Numbered from the stretch's first letter, positions 1 through 5,298 are shown. The stretch: DNA of 5,326 nt from Planctomycetaceae bacterium (GCA_020426425.1 JAGQQB010000270.1:1-5326); one strand, 5' to 3'. Made by a program: numbers and translations. Notes: generated by a model not told the origin, from the sequence alone.

Positions 1-514
1 GCTTCGAGGCATGCGGCAGTTCGCGCAACAGCGTTCGCAAAATGCCATTCACGAACCCGGCCGCTTCTTCCTTGCCGACTGTACGGCACAGATTCACCGT
101 TTCGGCCACTGCGGCGTGTGGTGGGATGCGGTCGACGAACAGGATTTGATCGATCCCAATTCGCAACACCAGTCGCACGGCGAAGTCGAGATTCTCGATT
201 GGTCGCGAGGAGTACGCCGCGAGGACGGCATCGAGCAGCAGGCGTCGGCGAACCGATCCACATGCCAGTTCGGTCGCCAGTCGACGTTCACTGGGATCAG
301 GTGACTGCGTCTGGAAGAGTTGGTTCAGCGTCTGGCCGACGAAGGTGGTGCGGCGTTCATACGCCGACAGCGCCTGCCACGCAAGATGCCGGGCGGAGTC
401 GACACGCTTCGCCGGCTTGTACGGACTGCGGCCTCGCTTGCGACCAGGACGCGGCTTGCCGGGACGACGGCGGAAACGGTCGCGACGACGTGGGGAATCG
501 GAAGAGTCTGTCAC
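1..514 (-). CDS. rsmB: RsmB-like 16S rRNA m5C967 methyltransferase, N-terminal part (3' end outside window)
   Basis: RsmB methylates C967 of 16S rRNA using S-adenosylmethionine. Only the first 171 codons are here; the reading frame is open to base 1, so the methyltransferase domain lies outside the window. Residues ~40-171 read as the NusB-like RNA-binding domain that precedes the catalytic domain in RsmB: RHLAWQALSAYE, then RRLATELACGSVRRRLLLD, VLRIGIDQILFVDRIPPHAA and GFVNGILRTLLRE. The start is GTG at 514-512. It overlaps the aroA stop as GTGA, and there is no ATG anywhere in the 171 codons. A GGGA at ~7 nt upstream could be a weak ribosome site. Residues 1-42 form a tail with 17 Arg/Lys, longer and more basic than in the E. 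coli enzyme. A stand-alone NusB is the alternative, but NusB normally ends soon after FVNG, whereas this frame continues. Confidence 0.85.
   Translation of the reverse strand, partial: MTDSSDSPRRRDRFRRRPGKPRPGRKRGRSPYKPAKRVDSARHLAWQALSAYERRTTFVGQTLNQLFQTQSPDPSERRLATELACGSVRRRLLLDAVLAAYSSRPIENLDFAVRLVLRIGIDQILFVDRIPPHAAVAETVNLCRTVGKEEAAGFVNGILRTLLRELPHASK
511..514 (-). promoter_or_regulatory. aroA stop / rsmB start overlap (GTGA), likely translational coupling
   Basis: The minus-strand bases 514-511 read GTGA: GTG begins rsmB and TGA ends aroA. Such 4-nt overlaps usually mean that the downstream gene is translated by termination-reinitiation from the upstream one. The only ribosome-site candidate is a weak GGGA inside the end of aroA, which fits coupling. 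Confidence 0.7.
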
Positions 515-1791
515 GAGCCGGTCCCACACAGTTGCGCCAGATCGGCGAAGTATTCAGGATAGGTTTTGGAGGTACACTCGGGGTCGGCAATCACAATGCC
601 GGCCTGCCGCAATCCGAGCAGCGCGAAGCTCATGGCCATGCGGTGATCGTCGTACGTGTGAATGGTGGCCGGGCGCAGTGGGCCGGGATGGATCGTCATG
701 CCATCGTCGTGTTCTTCCACCTGCAGTCCAACACGCTGTAGTTCGGTGACCACAGCGGTGATGCGGTCGGTCTCTTTGATGCGGTTGTGGGCGACGTTGC
801 GAATCGTCGTCGGTCCGGTCGCGAACGGGGCGACGCAGGCGAGCGTCTGGGCGGTATCGCTGATCGCATTCATATCGATGTCGATCCCGCGCAGCGGACC
901 ACCTACGACGGTGATCCCGGCATCGCTTTCACGTACGGCACAGCCCATTTGTTCGAGGGCATCGACAAAGTGAACATCTCCCTGCAGGGCGTTGCGACTC
1001 AGGTCACTGACCGTGATCTCGCCGCCTGTGACCGCCGCGAGTGCGAAGAAGTAGCTGGCCGCAGAGGCATCCGGTTCAATGGCGTATTCGCGCGCCTGGT
1101 ATGGCTGGGCCTTGATGCGAAAGCGATTCGGTTCCGGTTCCTCAATCACCGCCCCAAACGCCTGCATGTTGGCGAGCGTCATGTCGATGTAGGGCCGCGA
1201 GACCAGTTCCCCTGTGACGCAGACGGTGACATCGCCCTGTGCTGCTGGTGCCGCCATGAGCAGGGCACTCAGGTACTGGCTGGATAGATGCCCGCCGACA
1301 TGGATCTCTCCAGCAGGGAGACCAGTCGTTTGAACAGTAACTGGCGGACAGTTGTTTCCCAGATCGCAGCGCGCGATCACACCTGCGGCGGCAAGAGCAT
1401 CGATCAGCGGACCGATCGGACGCTCGCGCATTCGGTCATTGCCATCGAGCCGAAACTCGCCATGGCCGGTCGCGCACAACGCCGTGAGAAAGCGAATGCT
1501 CGTTCCGCTGTTTTCACACCATAGTTCGGCACTTGCCTGAGGAATGCGGCCTCCGCAACCGGTGATCGTCATCACCTTGGCGTCTTGATCATGCCGCACC
1601 GGAATCCCGAGGCGACACAGGCTGTCGACCATGACTTCGGTGTCGCGACTGGCGAGCACGCCGGTCAGCCGCGATTCGCCTTCCGCCAATGCCGCAATGA
1701 TCAACGACCGATTCGTCAAGCTCTTCGAACCAGGCGGCCGAATCGTCCCCAGGACGGGACCGCTGACAGGTTGGATTTCGAGCGAGGACAT
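511..1791 (-). CDS. aroA: 3-phosphoshikimate 1-carboxyvinyltransferase (EPSP synthase)
   Basis: Catalyses transfer of enolpyruvyl from phosphoenolpyruvate to shikimate-3-phosphate, the sixth step of the shikimate pathway to chorismate, in the cytosol. With the ATG at 1791 the protein has 426 residues, the normal family length, and numbering almost matches the E. coli enzyme. Visible motifs: PPGSKSLTNRS (Lys23, Arg28), NSGTSIRFL (94-102), SSQYLSALLMAAP (170-182), SRPYIDMTL (198-206), Asp312 in ISDTAQT, IKETDR (Glu340), YDDHRMAM (380-387) and CTSKTYPEYF (Lys409). Asp312 and Glu340 match the catalytic E. coli Asp313 and Glu341. Phe101 replaces the Pro of class I enzymes. The frame stays open upstream to TTG at 1968, but those residues are encoded by heptamer repeats and precede the conserved first strand, so I reject that longer start. 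No Shine-Dalgarno is visible before 1791. The stop overlaps rsmB by 4 nt. Confidence 0.97.
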   Translation of the reverse strand: MSSLEIQPVSGPVLGTIRPPGSKSLTNRSLIIAALAEGESRLTGVLASRDTEVMVDSLCRLGIPVRHDQDAKVMTITGCGGRIPQASAELWCENSGTSIRFLTALCATGHGEFRLDGNDRMRERPIGPLIDALAAAGVIARCDLGNNCPPVTVQTTGLPAGEIHVGGHLSSQYLSALLMAAPAAQGDVTVCVTGELVSRPYIDMTLANMQAFGAVIEEPEPNRFRIKAQPYQAREYAIEPDASAASYFFALAAVTGGEITVSDLSRNALQGDVHFVDALEQMGCAVRESDAGITVVGGPLRGIDIDMNAISDTAQTLACVAPFATGPTTIRNVAHNRIKETDRITAVVTELQRVGLQVEEHDDGMTIHPGPLRPATIHTYDDHRMAMSFALLGLRQAGIVIADPECTSKTYPEYFADLAQLCGTGS

Positions 1792-1877
1792 TGAGGGTTG
1801 AACGTTGAGCGTTGAGGGGCCTGCGGCCCGTTGAGGTGGCTGCGCCACGTTGAGGGGGGCTACGCCCTCGTTGAGGG
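1791..1877. repeat. TTGAGGG heptamer array interspersed with three paired mini-hairpins
   Basis: On the plus strand four heptamers stand head to tail: TTGAGGG 1791, TTGAACG 1798, TTGAGCG 1805, TTGAGGG 1812. Further copies at 1831, 1850 and 1871 are separated by short inverted repeats: GGCC-TGC-GGCC (1818-1828), TGGC-TGC-GCCA (1837-1847) and GGGC-TAC-GCCC (1857-1867). The octamer CGTTGAGG repeats at 1810, 1829, 1848 and 1869, giving spacings of 19, 19 and 21 nt. The first heptamer touches the aroA start codon. On the aroA sense strand all three loops are GNA closed by a C-G pair. Confidence 0.9.
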
Positions 1878-1893
1878 TCGAAGGATTTGTCTG

Positions 1894-1921
1894 ACTGATG
1901 ACTGAGAACTGACGACTGTCA
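1894..1921. repeat. ACTGANG heptamer array, four copies
   Basis: Four contiguous plus-strand heptamers: ACTGATG 1894-1900, ACTGAGA 1901-1907, ACTGACG 1908-1914, ACTGTCA 1915-1921. It lies in the spacer between the DUF1080 gene and aroA, 16 nt from the TTGAGGG array. Similar ACTGATA-type heptamers are known among the short tandemly repeated repetitive (STRR) sequences of filamentous cyanobacteria; that likeness is from memory and untested. Confidence 0.8.
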
Positions 1922-1931
1922 ACTTCCCGCC

Positions 1932-1973
1932 GACGGCTGATAGCCGATAGCCGACGGCCAAGAGCCAACCGCC
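1932..1973. repeat. GAYRGCC-type heptamer array, about five to six degenerate copies
   Basis: Contiguous plus-strand heptamers: GACGGCT 1932, GATAGCC 1939, GATAGCC 1946, GACGGCC 1953, AAGAGCC 1960, and a worn AACCGCC 1967-1973. GGCT-GAT-AGCC (1935-1945) can also fold as a 4-bp stem with a 3-nt loop. The array ends 7 nt before the DUF1080 stop codon. Confidence 0.75.
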
Positions 1974-1980
1974 CGCTGCT

Positions 1981-2880
1981 CTACTTCTTTACCGCCCAAA
2001 TGTTCCGATACCGGACTGGATCGCCGTGGTTCTGCAGGAACAGGGGGCCGGGTTCGGGGGATTCGCCGCCGACTCCGCCGGGGGTGCCGCTGGGGAGTTC
2101 GATGTTGTCGTGAATCACGATGCCGTTGTGCTTCACGGTCACGCGGGCGTTCTCGGTCTTCTTGCCATCGGCATCGAACTTGGCGGCGGTGAAGTCGATA
2201 TCGTAGGTCTGCCAACTGAGCGGTGGCAGGCACATGTTCACTGAAGGCGGAGCCGCCTTGTAGATGCCGCCGCATTCATTATCGAGACCCTTCAGTCCGA
2301 ATGAGTCGAGCATCTGGACTTCGTAGCGGCCTTGCACGTAGCAACCACTGTTCCCGCGCGCCTGTCCCTGGTCGTGCGGCATGTAGGGGAGGCGGAATTC
2401 GACATGCAACTGATGACTGCCGAAGGTATCCTTCGAAGTGACCCCTTGTGTGAGCAGGCCATCGTCGGTCATCGAGGCACCGTCTTTCCAGTGCGATTTG
2501 AGGGTCTCTTCGCTGCCATCGAACAGCACGACCGCACCTTCGGGCGCTTTCGCACCGAGCGTGGGGCTTTTGCGTTCCATCTTCTTCAGACCAGCGATGA
2601 TCTCTTTGATGGCCGCCGCGTCCCCTTCGGTTTCGGTCTTGTCGGACTTATCCCAGCCAGCACCGGGGAGGCCGCCATTGTGTTTGACAGCGCGGAACTT
2701 CCCTTCGCTCAGGTCAATCACCTGAATGCCGACGCCTTCGCCGGCGTATTCACCCTGCAGTGCAAAGCCCGGTTCTTTCTCAGCGGCCTCTTCGGCTGTC
2801 GGGTAGGCCGGGCCTTTTGCAAAGCCGCTGGTCGCGGCGAAACAGAACATCAGGGCCAGGGGCAAGTGGTGCAACTTCAT
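1981..2880 (-). CDS. Secreted DUF1080 protein (3-keto-disaccharide hydrolase family)
   Basis: A 299-residue exported protein. Residues 1-21 look like a type I signal peptide (MKLHH, hydrophobic core, then SGFA before KG). Residues ~24-110 are a less familiar N-terminal region ending in a charged helix with IKEIIAGLKKMERK. Residues ~115-297 match the DUF1080 concanavalin-like domain: VVLFDGSE (117-124), W131, DDGLLTQG, HVEFRLPY (159-166), GNSGCYVQGRYEVQMLDSFG (176-195), NECGGIYK (201-208), WQTYDI (223-228), and GPLFLQNHGDPVRYRNIW near the end. Some members of this family hydrolyse 3-keto-glycosides; others may only bind sugars, and the substrate here cannot be told. The start is ATG 2880 because GAAGGA lies 7 nt upstream; an in-frame TTG at 2895 would put that site inside the gene. 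The spacers on both sides carry heptamer repeats. The stop is TAG at 1983-1981. Confidence 0.9.
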   Translation of the reverse strand: MKLHHLPLALMFCFAATSGFAKGPAYPTAEEAAEKEPGFALQGEYAGEGVGIQVIDLSEGKFRAVKHNGGLPGAGWDKSDKTETEGDAAAIKEIIAGLKKMERKSPTLGAKAPEGAVVLFDGSEETLKSHWKDGASMTDDGLLTQGVTSKDTFGSHQLHVEFRLPYMPHDQGQARGNSGCYVQGRYEVQMLDSFGLKGLDNECGGIYKAAPPSVNMCLPPLSWQTYDIDFTAAKFDADGKKTENARVTVKHNGIVIHDNIELPSGTPGGVGGESPEPGPLFLQNHGDPVRYRNIWAVKK

Positions 2881-2887
2881 GGAGGGA

Positions 2888-2893
2888 TCCTTC
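2888..2893 (-). promoter_or_regulatory. Ribosome binding site for the DUF1080 gene
   Basis: Minus-strand GAAGGA followed by 7 nt and ATG at 2880. This is the only clear Shine-Dalgarno sequence in the window. It decides the start in favour of 2880, which also gives a well-formed signal peptide. Confidence 0.7.
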
Positions 2894-2896
2894 AAG

Positions 2897-2917
2897 GGGG
2901 TTAGGGGTGAGGGGTTA
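2897..2917. repeat. GGGGTTA heptamer array, three copies
   Basis: Plus-strand GGGGTTA 2897-2903, GGGGTGA 2904-2910 and GGGGTTA 2911-2917, head to tail. It lies just upstream of the DUF1080 ribosome binding site, so it is probably within that gene's leader. Confidence 0.8.
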
Positions 2918-2940
2918 GAGTGGAGGACGAATGGAACAAG

Positions 2941-2987
2941 TGTCTCGTCCCTAGTCTCTCGTCCCGAGACAGTCCATGCTCTGGACT
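2941..2987. repeat. Two adjoining perfect inverted repeats between the DUF2760 and DUF1080 genes
   Basis: TGTCTCG (2941-2947) pairs with CGAGACA (2965-2971): 7 bp with a 17-nt loop. A tighter alternative within it is GTCTC (2954-2958) with GAGAC (2966-2970). Directly beside it, AGTCCA (2971-2976) pairs with TGGACT (2982-2987) around the loop TGCTC. Both can fold in RNA from the minus strand. There is no U-tract, so neither is a standard intrinsic terminator. Confidence 0.55.
2944..2964. repeat. CTCGTCC heptamer array, three copies
   Basis: Plus-strand CTCGTCC 2944-2950, CTAGTCT 2951-2957 and CTCGTCC 2958-2964. The array lies inside the inverted repeat TGTCTCG (2941-2947) / CGAGACA (2965-2971). 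Confidence 0.75.
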
Positions 2988-3012
2988 CTTCGCTCTCGAC
3001 ACTCCGCTCTTA
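2978..3012. repeat. RCTCTYN heptamer array, five copies
   Basis: Plus-strand GCTCTGG 2978, ACTCTTC 2985, GCTCTCG 2992, ACACTCC 2999 and GCTCTTA 3006-3012, with no gaps. The copies also pair up into a 14-nt higher-order period (2984-2997 against 2998-3011). Confidence 0.7.
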
Positions 3013-3044
3013 GAACCGCATCATAGTCCCCGCTCCGCCCCGAT

Positions 3045-3611
3045 TCATCTCACTTCGACTTCGGCGGGGGCCAGGATGTGTGTGTGCATGGTGGTGCCGG
3101 TCCAGGCCGGGAGGTCGCACTTTGTCGCCCGCCAGCCAGCGTGGACGAGTTCGCCGGTGAGCGGTCGCTGATTGGAGACGTTGCCGACCAGTCGCACCTG
3201 CGCGGCGGACGCATCGGCGGTGACTTCGTATGACGTCCCTTCGGGTTGCTCAATCACGCTCTGCAGGCCGAAGAGTCGCTGCAGGACCGAGGCGGTTCCT
3301 CGATGGACTTCGCGTACAGCGGCACCGACCTGGGCGTCGTCGTAGGCGTCGAGAGGTTCCTGAATGAAGTCGAGGAACCGGGCTTCACGCTGCAGGGTTT
3401 CGAGCAGTGTGAACGCGTCGCTGCGTACCGGCTTGGTTGGGGCGGGCTTGGGCTTGGGCGGGGCAGGTGCGGCCGGCGCAGGCGTTTCGATGGCCGCCGG
3501 CGCAGGCAGGTTTACTGTTTCGCCTGCTAACGCGGCGCCAACCTTACTCGCCGTCTGCTGGTTCAGCAGCACGCCAAAGAAACTGCGAAATGCGAGTCCG
3601 ATACGTCCCAT
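3045..3611 (-). CDS. DUF2760 domain protein
   Basis: A 188-residue protein of unknown function. Residues 1-30 (MGRIGLAFRSFFGVLLN and following) form a short hydrophobic, amphipathic N-terminal segment. Residues ~34-64 are a Pro/Ala/Lys linker with APAAPAPPKPKPAPTKP. Residues ~65-186 read as DUF2760: AFTLLETLQREARFLDFIQE, DDAQVGAAVREVHRG, VRLVGNVSNQRPLTGELVHA and GWRATKCDLPAW. From memory, this family often lies beside Hsp70-type chaperone genes in proteobacteria; no such gene is visible here. No cleavable signal peptide is evident, so it is probably cytosolic or loosely membrane-associated. The start ATG at 3611 keeps the family's N-terminal segment, and only a weak AAGA precedes it. It is the first minus-strand gene of this cluster, divergent from the membrane-protein gene, and 164 repeat-rich bases separate it from the DUF1080 gene. 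Confidence 0.8.
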   Translation of the reverse strand: MGRIGLAFRSFFGVLLNQQTASKVGAALAGETVNLPAPAAIETPAPAAPAPPKPKPAPTKPVRSDAFTLLETLQREARFLDFIQEPLDAYDDAQVGAAVREVHRGTASVLQRLFGLQSVIEQPEGTSYEVTADASAAQVRLVGNVSNQRPLTGELVHAGWRATKCDLPAWTGTTMHTHILAPAEVEVR

Positions 3612-3672
3612 GATGTCTTGCTGTTACTCGTTGAATTGTGTGTGGTTGTTAACGTGAAGGTTGTGCCGCGCA

Positions 3673-3701
3673 GTGTCCAGAGTTCGGTCGCATGTGTCCA
3701 G
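3673..3701. repeat. Pair of GTGTCCAG direct repeats, 21 nt apart
   Basis: Exact 8-mers at 3673-3680 and 3694-3701, about two helical turns apart, on the DUF2760-proximal side of the divergent gap. On the minus strand each reads CTGGACAC and contains TGGACA, a 5/6 match to a -35 box, but no good -10 box follows at proper spacing. They could be an operator pair or chance. Confidence 0.4.
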
Positions 3702-3917
3702 CGGGTTGGAGGCTCGTTGATCTGATCATCTGGACGAATCGGTCGTACCCGACGTTGCCGGCGTCGGTGTCGATTGCTGATAGGCGGAGAAATGGATCGA
3801 GGGGCGCCCCAAGTTCACCGCTCAGGCACGATGCTGGCAGCAGCGTGTACGACTGGCTCCGTCGACGTTGCGGCACAGCCAGCGCATGGTTCCGGCTGCA
3901 TCCTTTGGATTCACCGC

Positions 3918-3945
3918 TTGACCAATCGGCCCAACACGGCAGAAT
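3918..3945 (+). promoter_or_regulatory. Candidate sigma70-type promoter for the membrane-protein gene
   Basis: TTGACC (3918-3923, 5/6 to consensus) and CAGAAT (3940-3945, 4/6) are separated by 16 nt. Transcription would begin near 3952, giving a ~32-nt leader before ATG 3984. This agrees with the chosen start and argues against a start further upstream. Found by eye only. Confidence 0.3.
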
Positions 3946-3983
3946 GCCCGTGCGATTCAGTCTGTGTGGGAGTCCCGAAGGCG

Positions 3984-5225
3984 ATGAAGAATTCCTGGTC
4001 AGTCGGATGTGGTCTGAGTGAAGGGCGCGATCGAACGTGGTCGGCGGCGCGACGACTGCTGTGGGGCGGTATCGTGCTCGTGTTCCTGGCTGGCGCGACA
4101 GGGGAGGTGACGCCGTCGACATCATCGACGCCAGTTCCAGCTCAGGCGGATCCAACTCAGGCAGATCCAGTTCAGCGAGATCCTCTGCTGAAAGCGGTCG
4201 AGGCGGAGTTGCTGTCCGCTCCCAACCAACAGAAGTTGTCGGCGGGTGAAGCGGCGATGGCAGCGCAGCTGTCGGAGAAGATCTCCGCCGCGGAATGGCT
4301 GGGACCGCTGGCCCCAGTGGCGTTGTCCCCCTTCTTTGGGCTGACCTGCCTTTCGGGATTGGCTTTGTATGGACAGGATTTGATACCTGGAACAAACCAT
4401 CTGCTGCAGAACTCGGTGCTGCGGCAGCCTGCGGTCTTCTGGTCGCTGCTGGTGCTGACCATTCTGACGTCGCTCCCCAAGTTCACCAAAGTGAGCAAGC
4501 CGTTCGCGCAGGTCATGGATCAGGTCGAGGCCTACGCCGGCATTGTGATCCTGCTGGTGATTCGGTTCTTTGGTCAGCCTGAGGTGGGCGTTGAGCCAAC
4601 GGTGGTGCAAATGGGGATGTTCTCAGTCTCCGTGGACGTGCTGTTCGCGATCGCCGCCTGGATCAACATTCTGGTGATTCATGGCGTGAAGTTCTTCTTC
4701 GAATTCCTGATTTGGATGACGCCGTTTCCAATGCTGGACGCCCTGTTCGAGATTATGAACAAGGCCGTCTGCGCCGGACTGATGACGCTCTATGCCTACA
4801 GCCCTGTGGCAGCGACGGCCGCCAATCTCGCGCTGTTCGCCGTGTGCTTGATTCTCTTCCGCTGGTGTCATCGTCAGACGGTCTTTTATCGCACCATGCT
4901 GCTGGATCCATTGTGCGTACGGTTGTGGCCCAGCTACGGGCAGGTTGGGGCGGGCGGACTGGCGGTCTTCCCGCAGACCGCCTGCGGACCGATCCCGGCA
5001 AGGGCACCATGTCAACTGGTGCGCACCGATTCCGGATGGGAGTTGCAAATGCGGACTTGGCTGGGACAGCTGCGGAGTTGCCAGATCACGCGACTTGACG
5101 AATTGCTGATCCGACGCGGCTTTCTGTTCAATACGGTCTCCTTTGCTGGCGACGAACAGATTGAGCTGTGCTTCAGTCACCGCTTCAACAGGCAGTGGAC
5201 GCAGGTGGAGGAACTGCTCGGGTAG
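3984..5225 (+). CDS. Unrecognised multi-pass membrane protein with a cytoplasmic-type C-terminal domain
   Basis: A 413-residue protein that I do not recognise. In order: a basic N-terminus with a hydrophobic segment (LLWGGIVLVFLAGA, ~25-38) that could be a signal peptide or anchor; a Pro/Ser/Thr/Gln/Asp stretch (~42-67) with three five-residue repeats PAQAD, PTQAD, PVQRD; a helical stretch (~68-104); about five to six membrane segments (near 107-129, 149-166, 184-196, 213-252 and 275-294); then a soluble C-terminal domain (~300-413) beginning HRQTVFYRTMLLDP. The core with LSPFFGLTCLSGLALYG followed by KFTKVSKPFAQVMDQVEAYA loosely recalls the layout of DUF4126 membrane proteins; that is a weak, untested impression. 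I chose ATG 3984 because the frame upstream (open to 3774) has a Cys-rich, non-protein-like composition. The ribosome site is poor: GGGAG 11 nt away or GAAGG 2 nt away. It stands alone on its strand. Confidence 0.75.
   Translation: MKNSWSVGCGLSEGRDRTWSAARRLLWGGIVLVFLAGATGEVTPSTSSTPVPAQADPTQADPVQRDPLLKAVEAELLSAPNQQKLSAGEAAMAAQLSEKISAAEWLGPLAPVALSPFFGLTCLSGLALYGQDLIPGTNHLLQNSVLRQPAVFWSLLVLTILTSLPKFTKVSKPFAQVMDQVEAYAGIVILLVIRFFGQPEVGVEPTVVQMGMFSVSVDVLFAIAAWINILVIHGVKFFFEFLIWMTPFPMLDALFEIMNKAVCAGLMTLYAYSPVAATAANLALFAVCLILFRWCHRQTVFYRTMLLDPLCVRLWPSYGQVGAGGLAVFPQTACGPIPARAPCQLVRTDSGWELQMRTWLGQLRSCQITRLDELLIRRGFLFNTVSFAGDEQIELCFSHRFNRQWTQVEELLG
4137..4181 (+). repeat. Three in-frame 15-nt repeats within the membrane-protein gene
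   Basis: CCAGCTCAGGCGGAT (4137), CCAACTCAGGCAGAT (4152) and CCAGTTCAGCGAGAT (4167) encode PAQAD, PTQAD and PVQRD. They lie in the flexible linker just after the first hydrophobic segment and probably vary in number between relatives. Confidence 0.8.
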
Positions 5226-5281
5226 GCTGCAGAAATGGGACGCCGAGCAGGGCAAGTTGGTCCGACCGGGTGTCAGTTCGC

Positions 5282-5298
5282 ATGCAGTTTCCCTGCAT
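5282..5298 (+). terminator. Weak hairpin 57 nt after the membrane-protein gene
   Basis: ATGCAG (5282-5287) pairs perfectly with CTGCAT (5293-5298) around TTTCC. The 6-bp stem is short and the following bases (CGAGGGGCC, then TGTTTCT) are not a proper U-tract, so it is at most a weak terminator. Nothing else is seen in the last 101 nt. Confidence 0.25.

Larger units (their letters stand above)
3612..3983. other. Gene-free divergent intergenic region (372 nt)
   Basis: Open frames here give Cys-, Arg- or Ser-rich translations with no family motif, so I see no gene. It should hold the promoters of both divergent genes. Visible elements are two GTGTCCAG copies 21 nt apart (3673, 3694), two CTCGTTGA copies (3627, 3713), the inverted repeat CCGACG (3749-3754) / CGTCGG (3762-3767), and one rightward promoter candidate at 3918-3945. 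It lacks the heptamer arrays of the other spacers. Confidence 0.6.

Noticed and set aside
11..749. Several plus-strand frames across the left end
   Set aside because: They are antisense to rsmB and the end of aroA, which both carry recognisable motifs on the minus strand.
1889..1922. Minus-strand promoter for aroA using a perfect TTGACA at 1922-1917
   Set aside because: At 15-19 nt spacing no sequence matches a -10 box better than about 2 of 6, and the TTGACA arises from the ACTGTCA repeat unit.
1792..1968. N-terminal extension of aroA to TTG 1968
   Set aside because: The extension is encoded by heptamer repeats and hairpins, and the 426-residue form from ATG 1791 already has the normal family length and numbering.
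1791..1980. CRISPR array
   Set aside because: Repeat units are only 7-8 nt, spacers of 11-13 nt are palindromic rather than unique, and no cas gene is present.
3472..3507. 12-nt direct repeat GCCGGCGCAGGC as a mobile-element mark
   Set aside because: It lies in the Pro/Ala linker of the DUF2760 protein and is explained by low-complexity coding sequence.
3774..3983. Longer form of the membrane protein starting at TTG 3774 or ATG 3792 or 3831
   Set aside because: The added residues are Cys-rich and show no domain. The candidate promoter at 3918-3945 and the hydrophobic N-terminal segment favour ATG 3984.
3649..4395. A 248-codon minus-strand frame antisense to the membrane-protein gene
   Set aside because: Its Pro/Ser/Arg-rich translation has no family motif, and the opposite strand encodes clear membrane segments.
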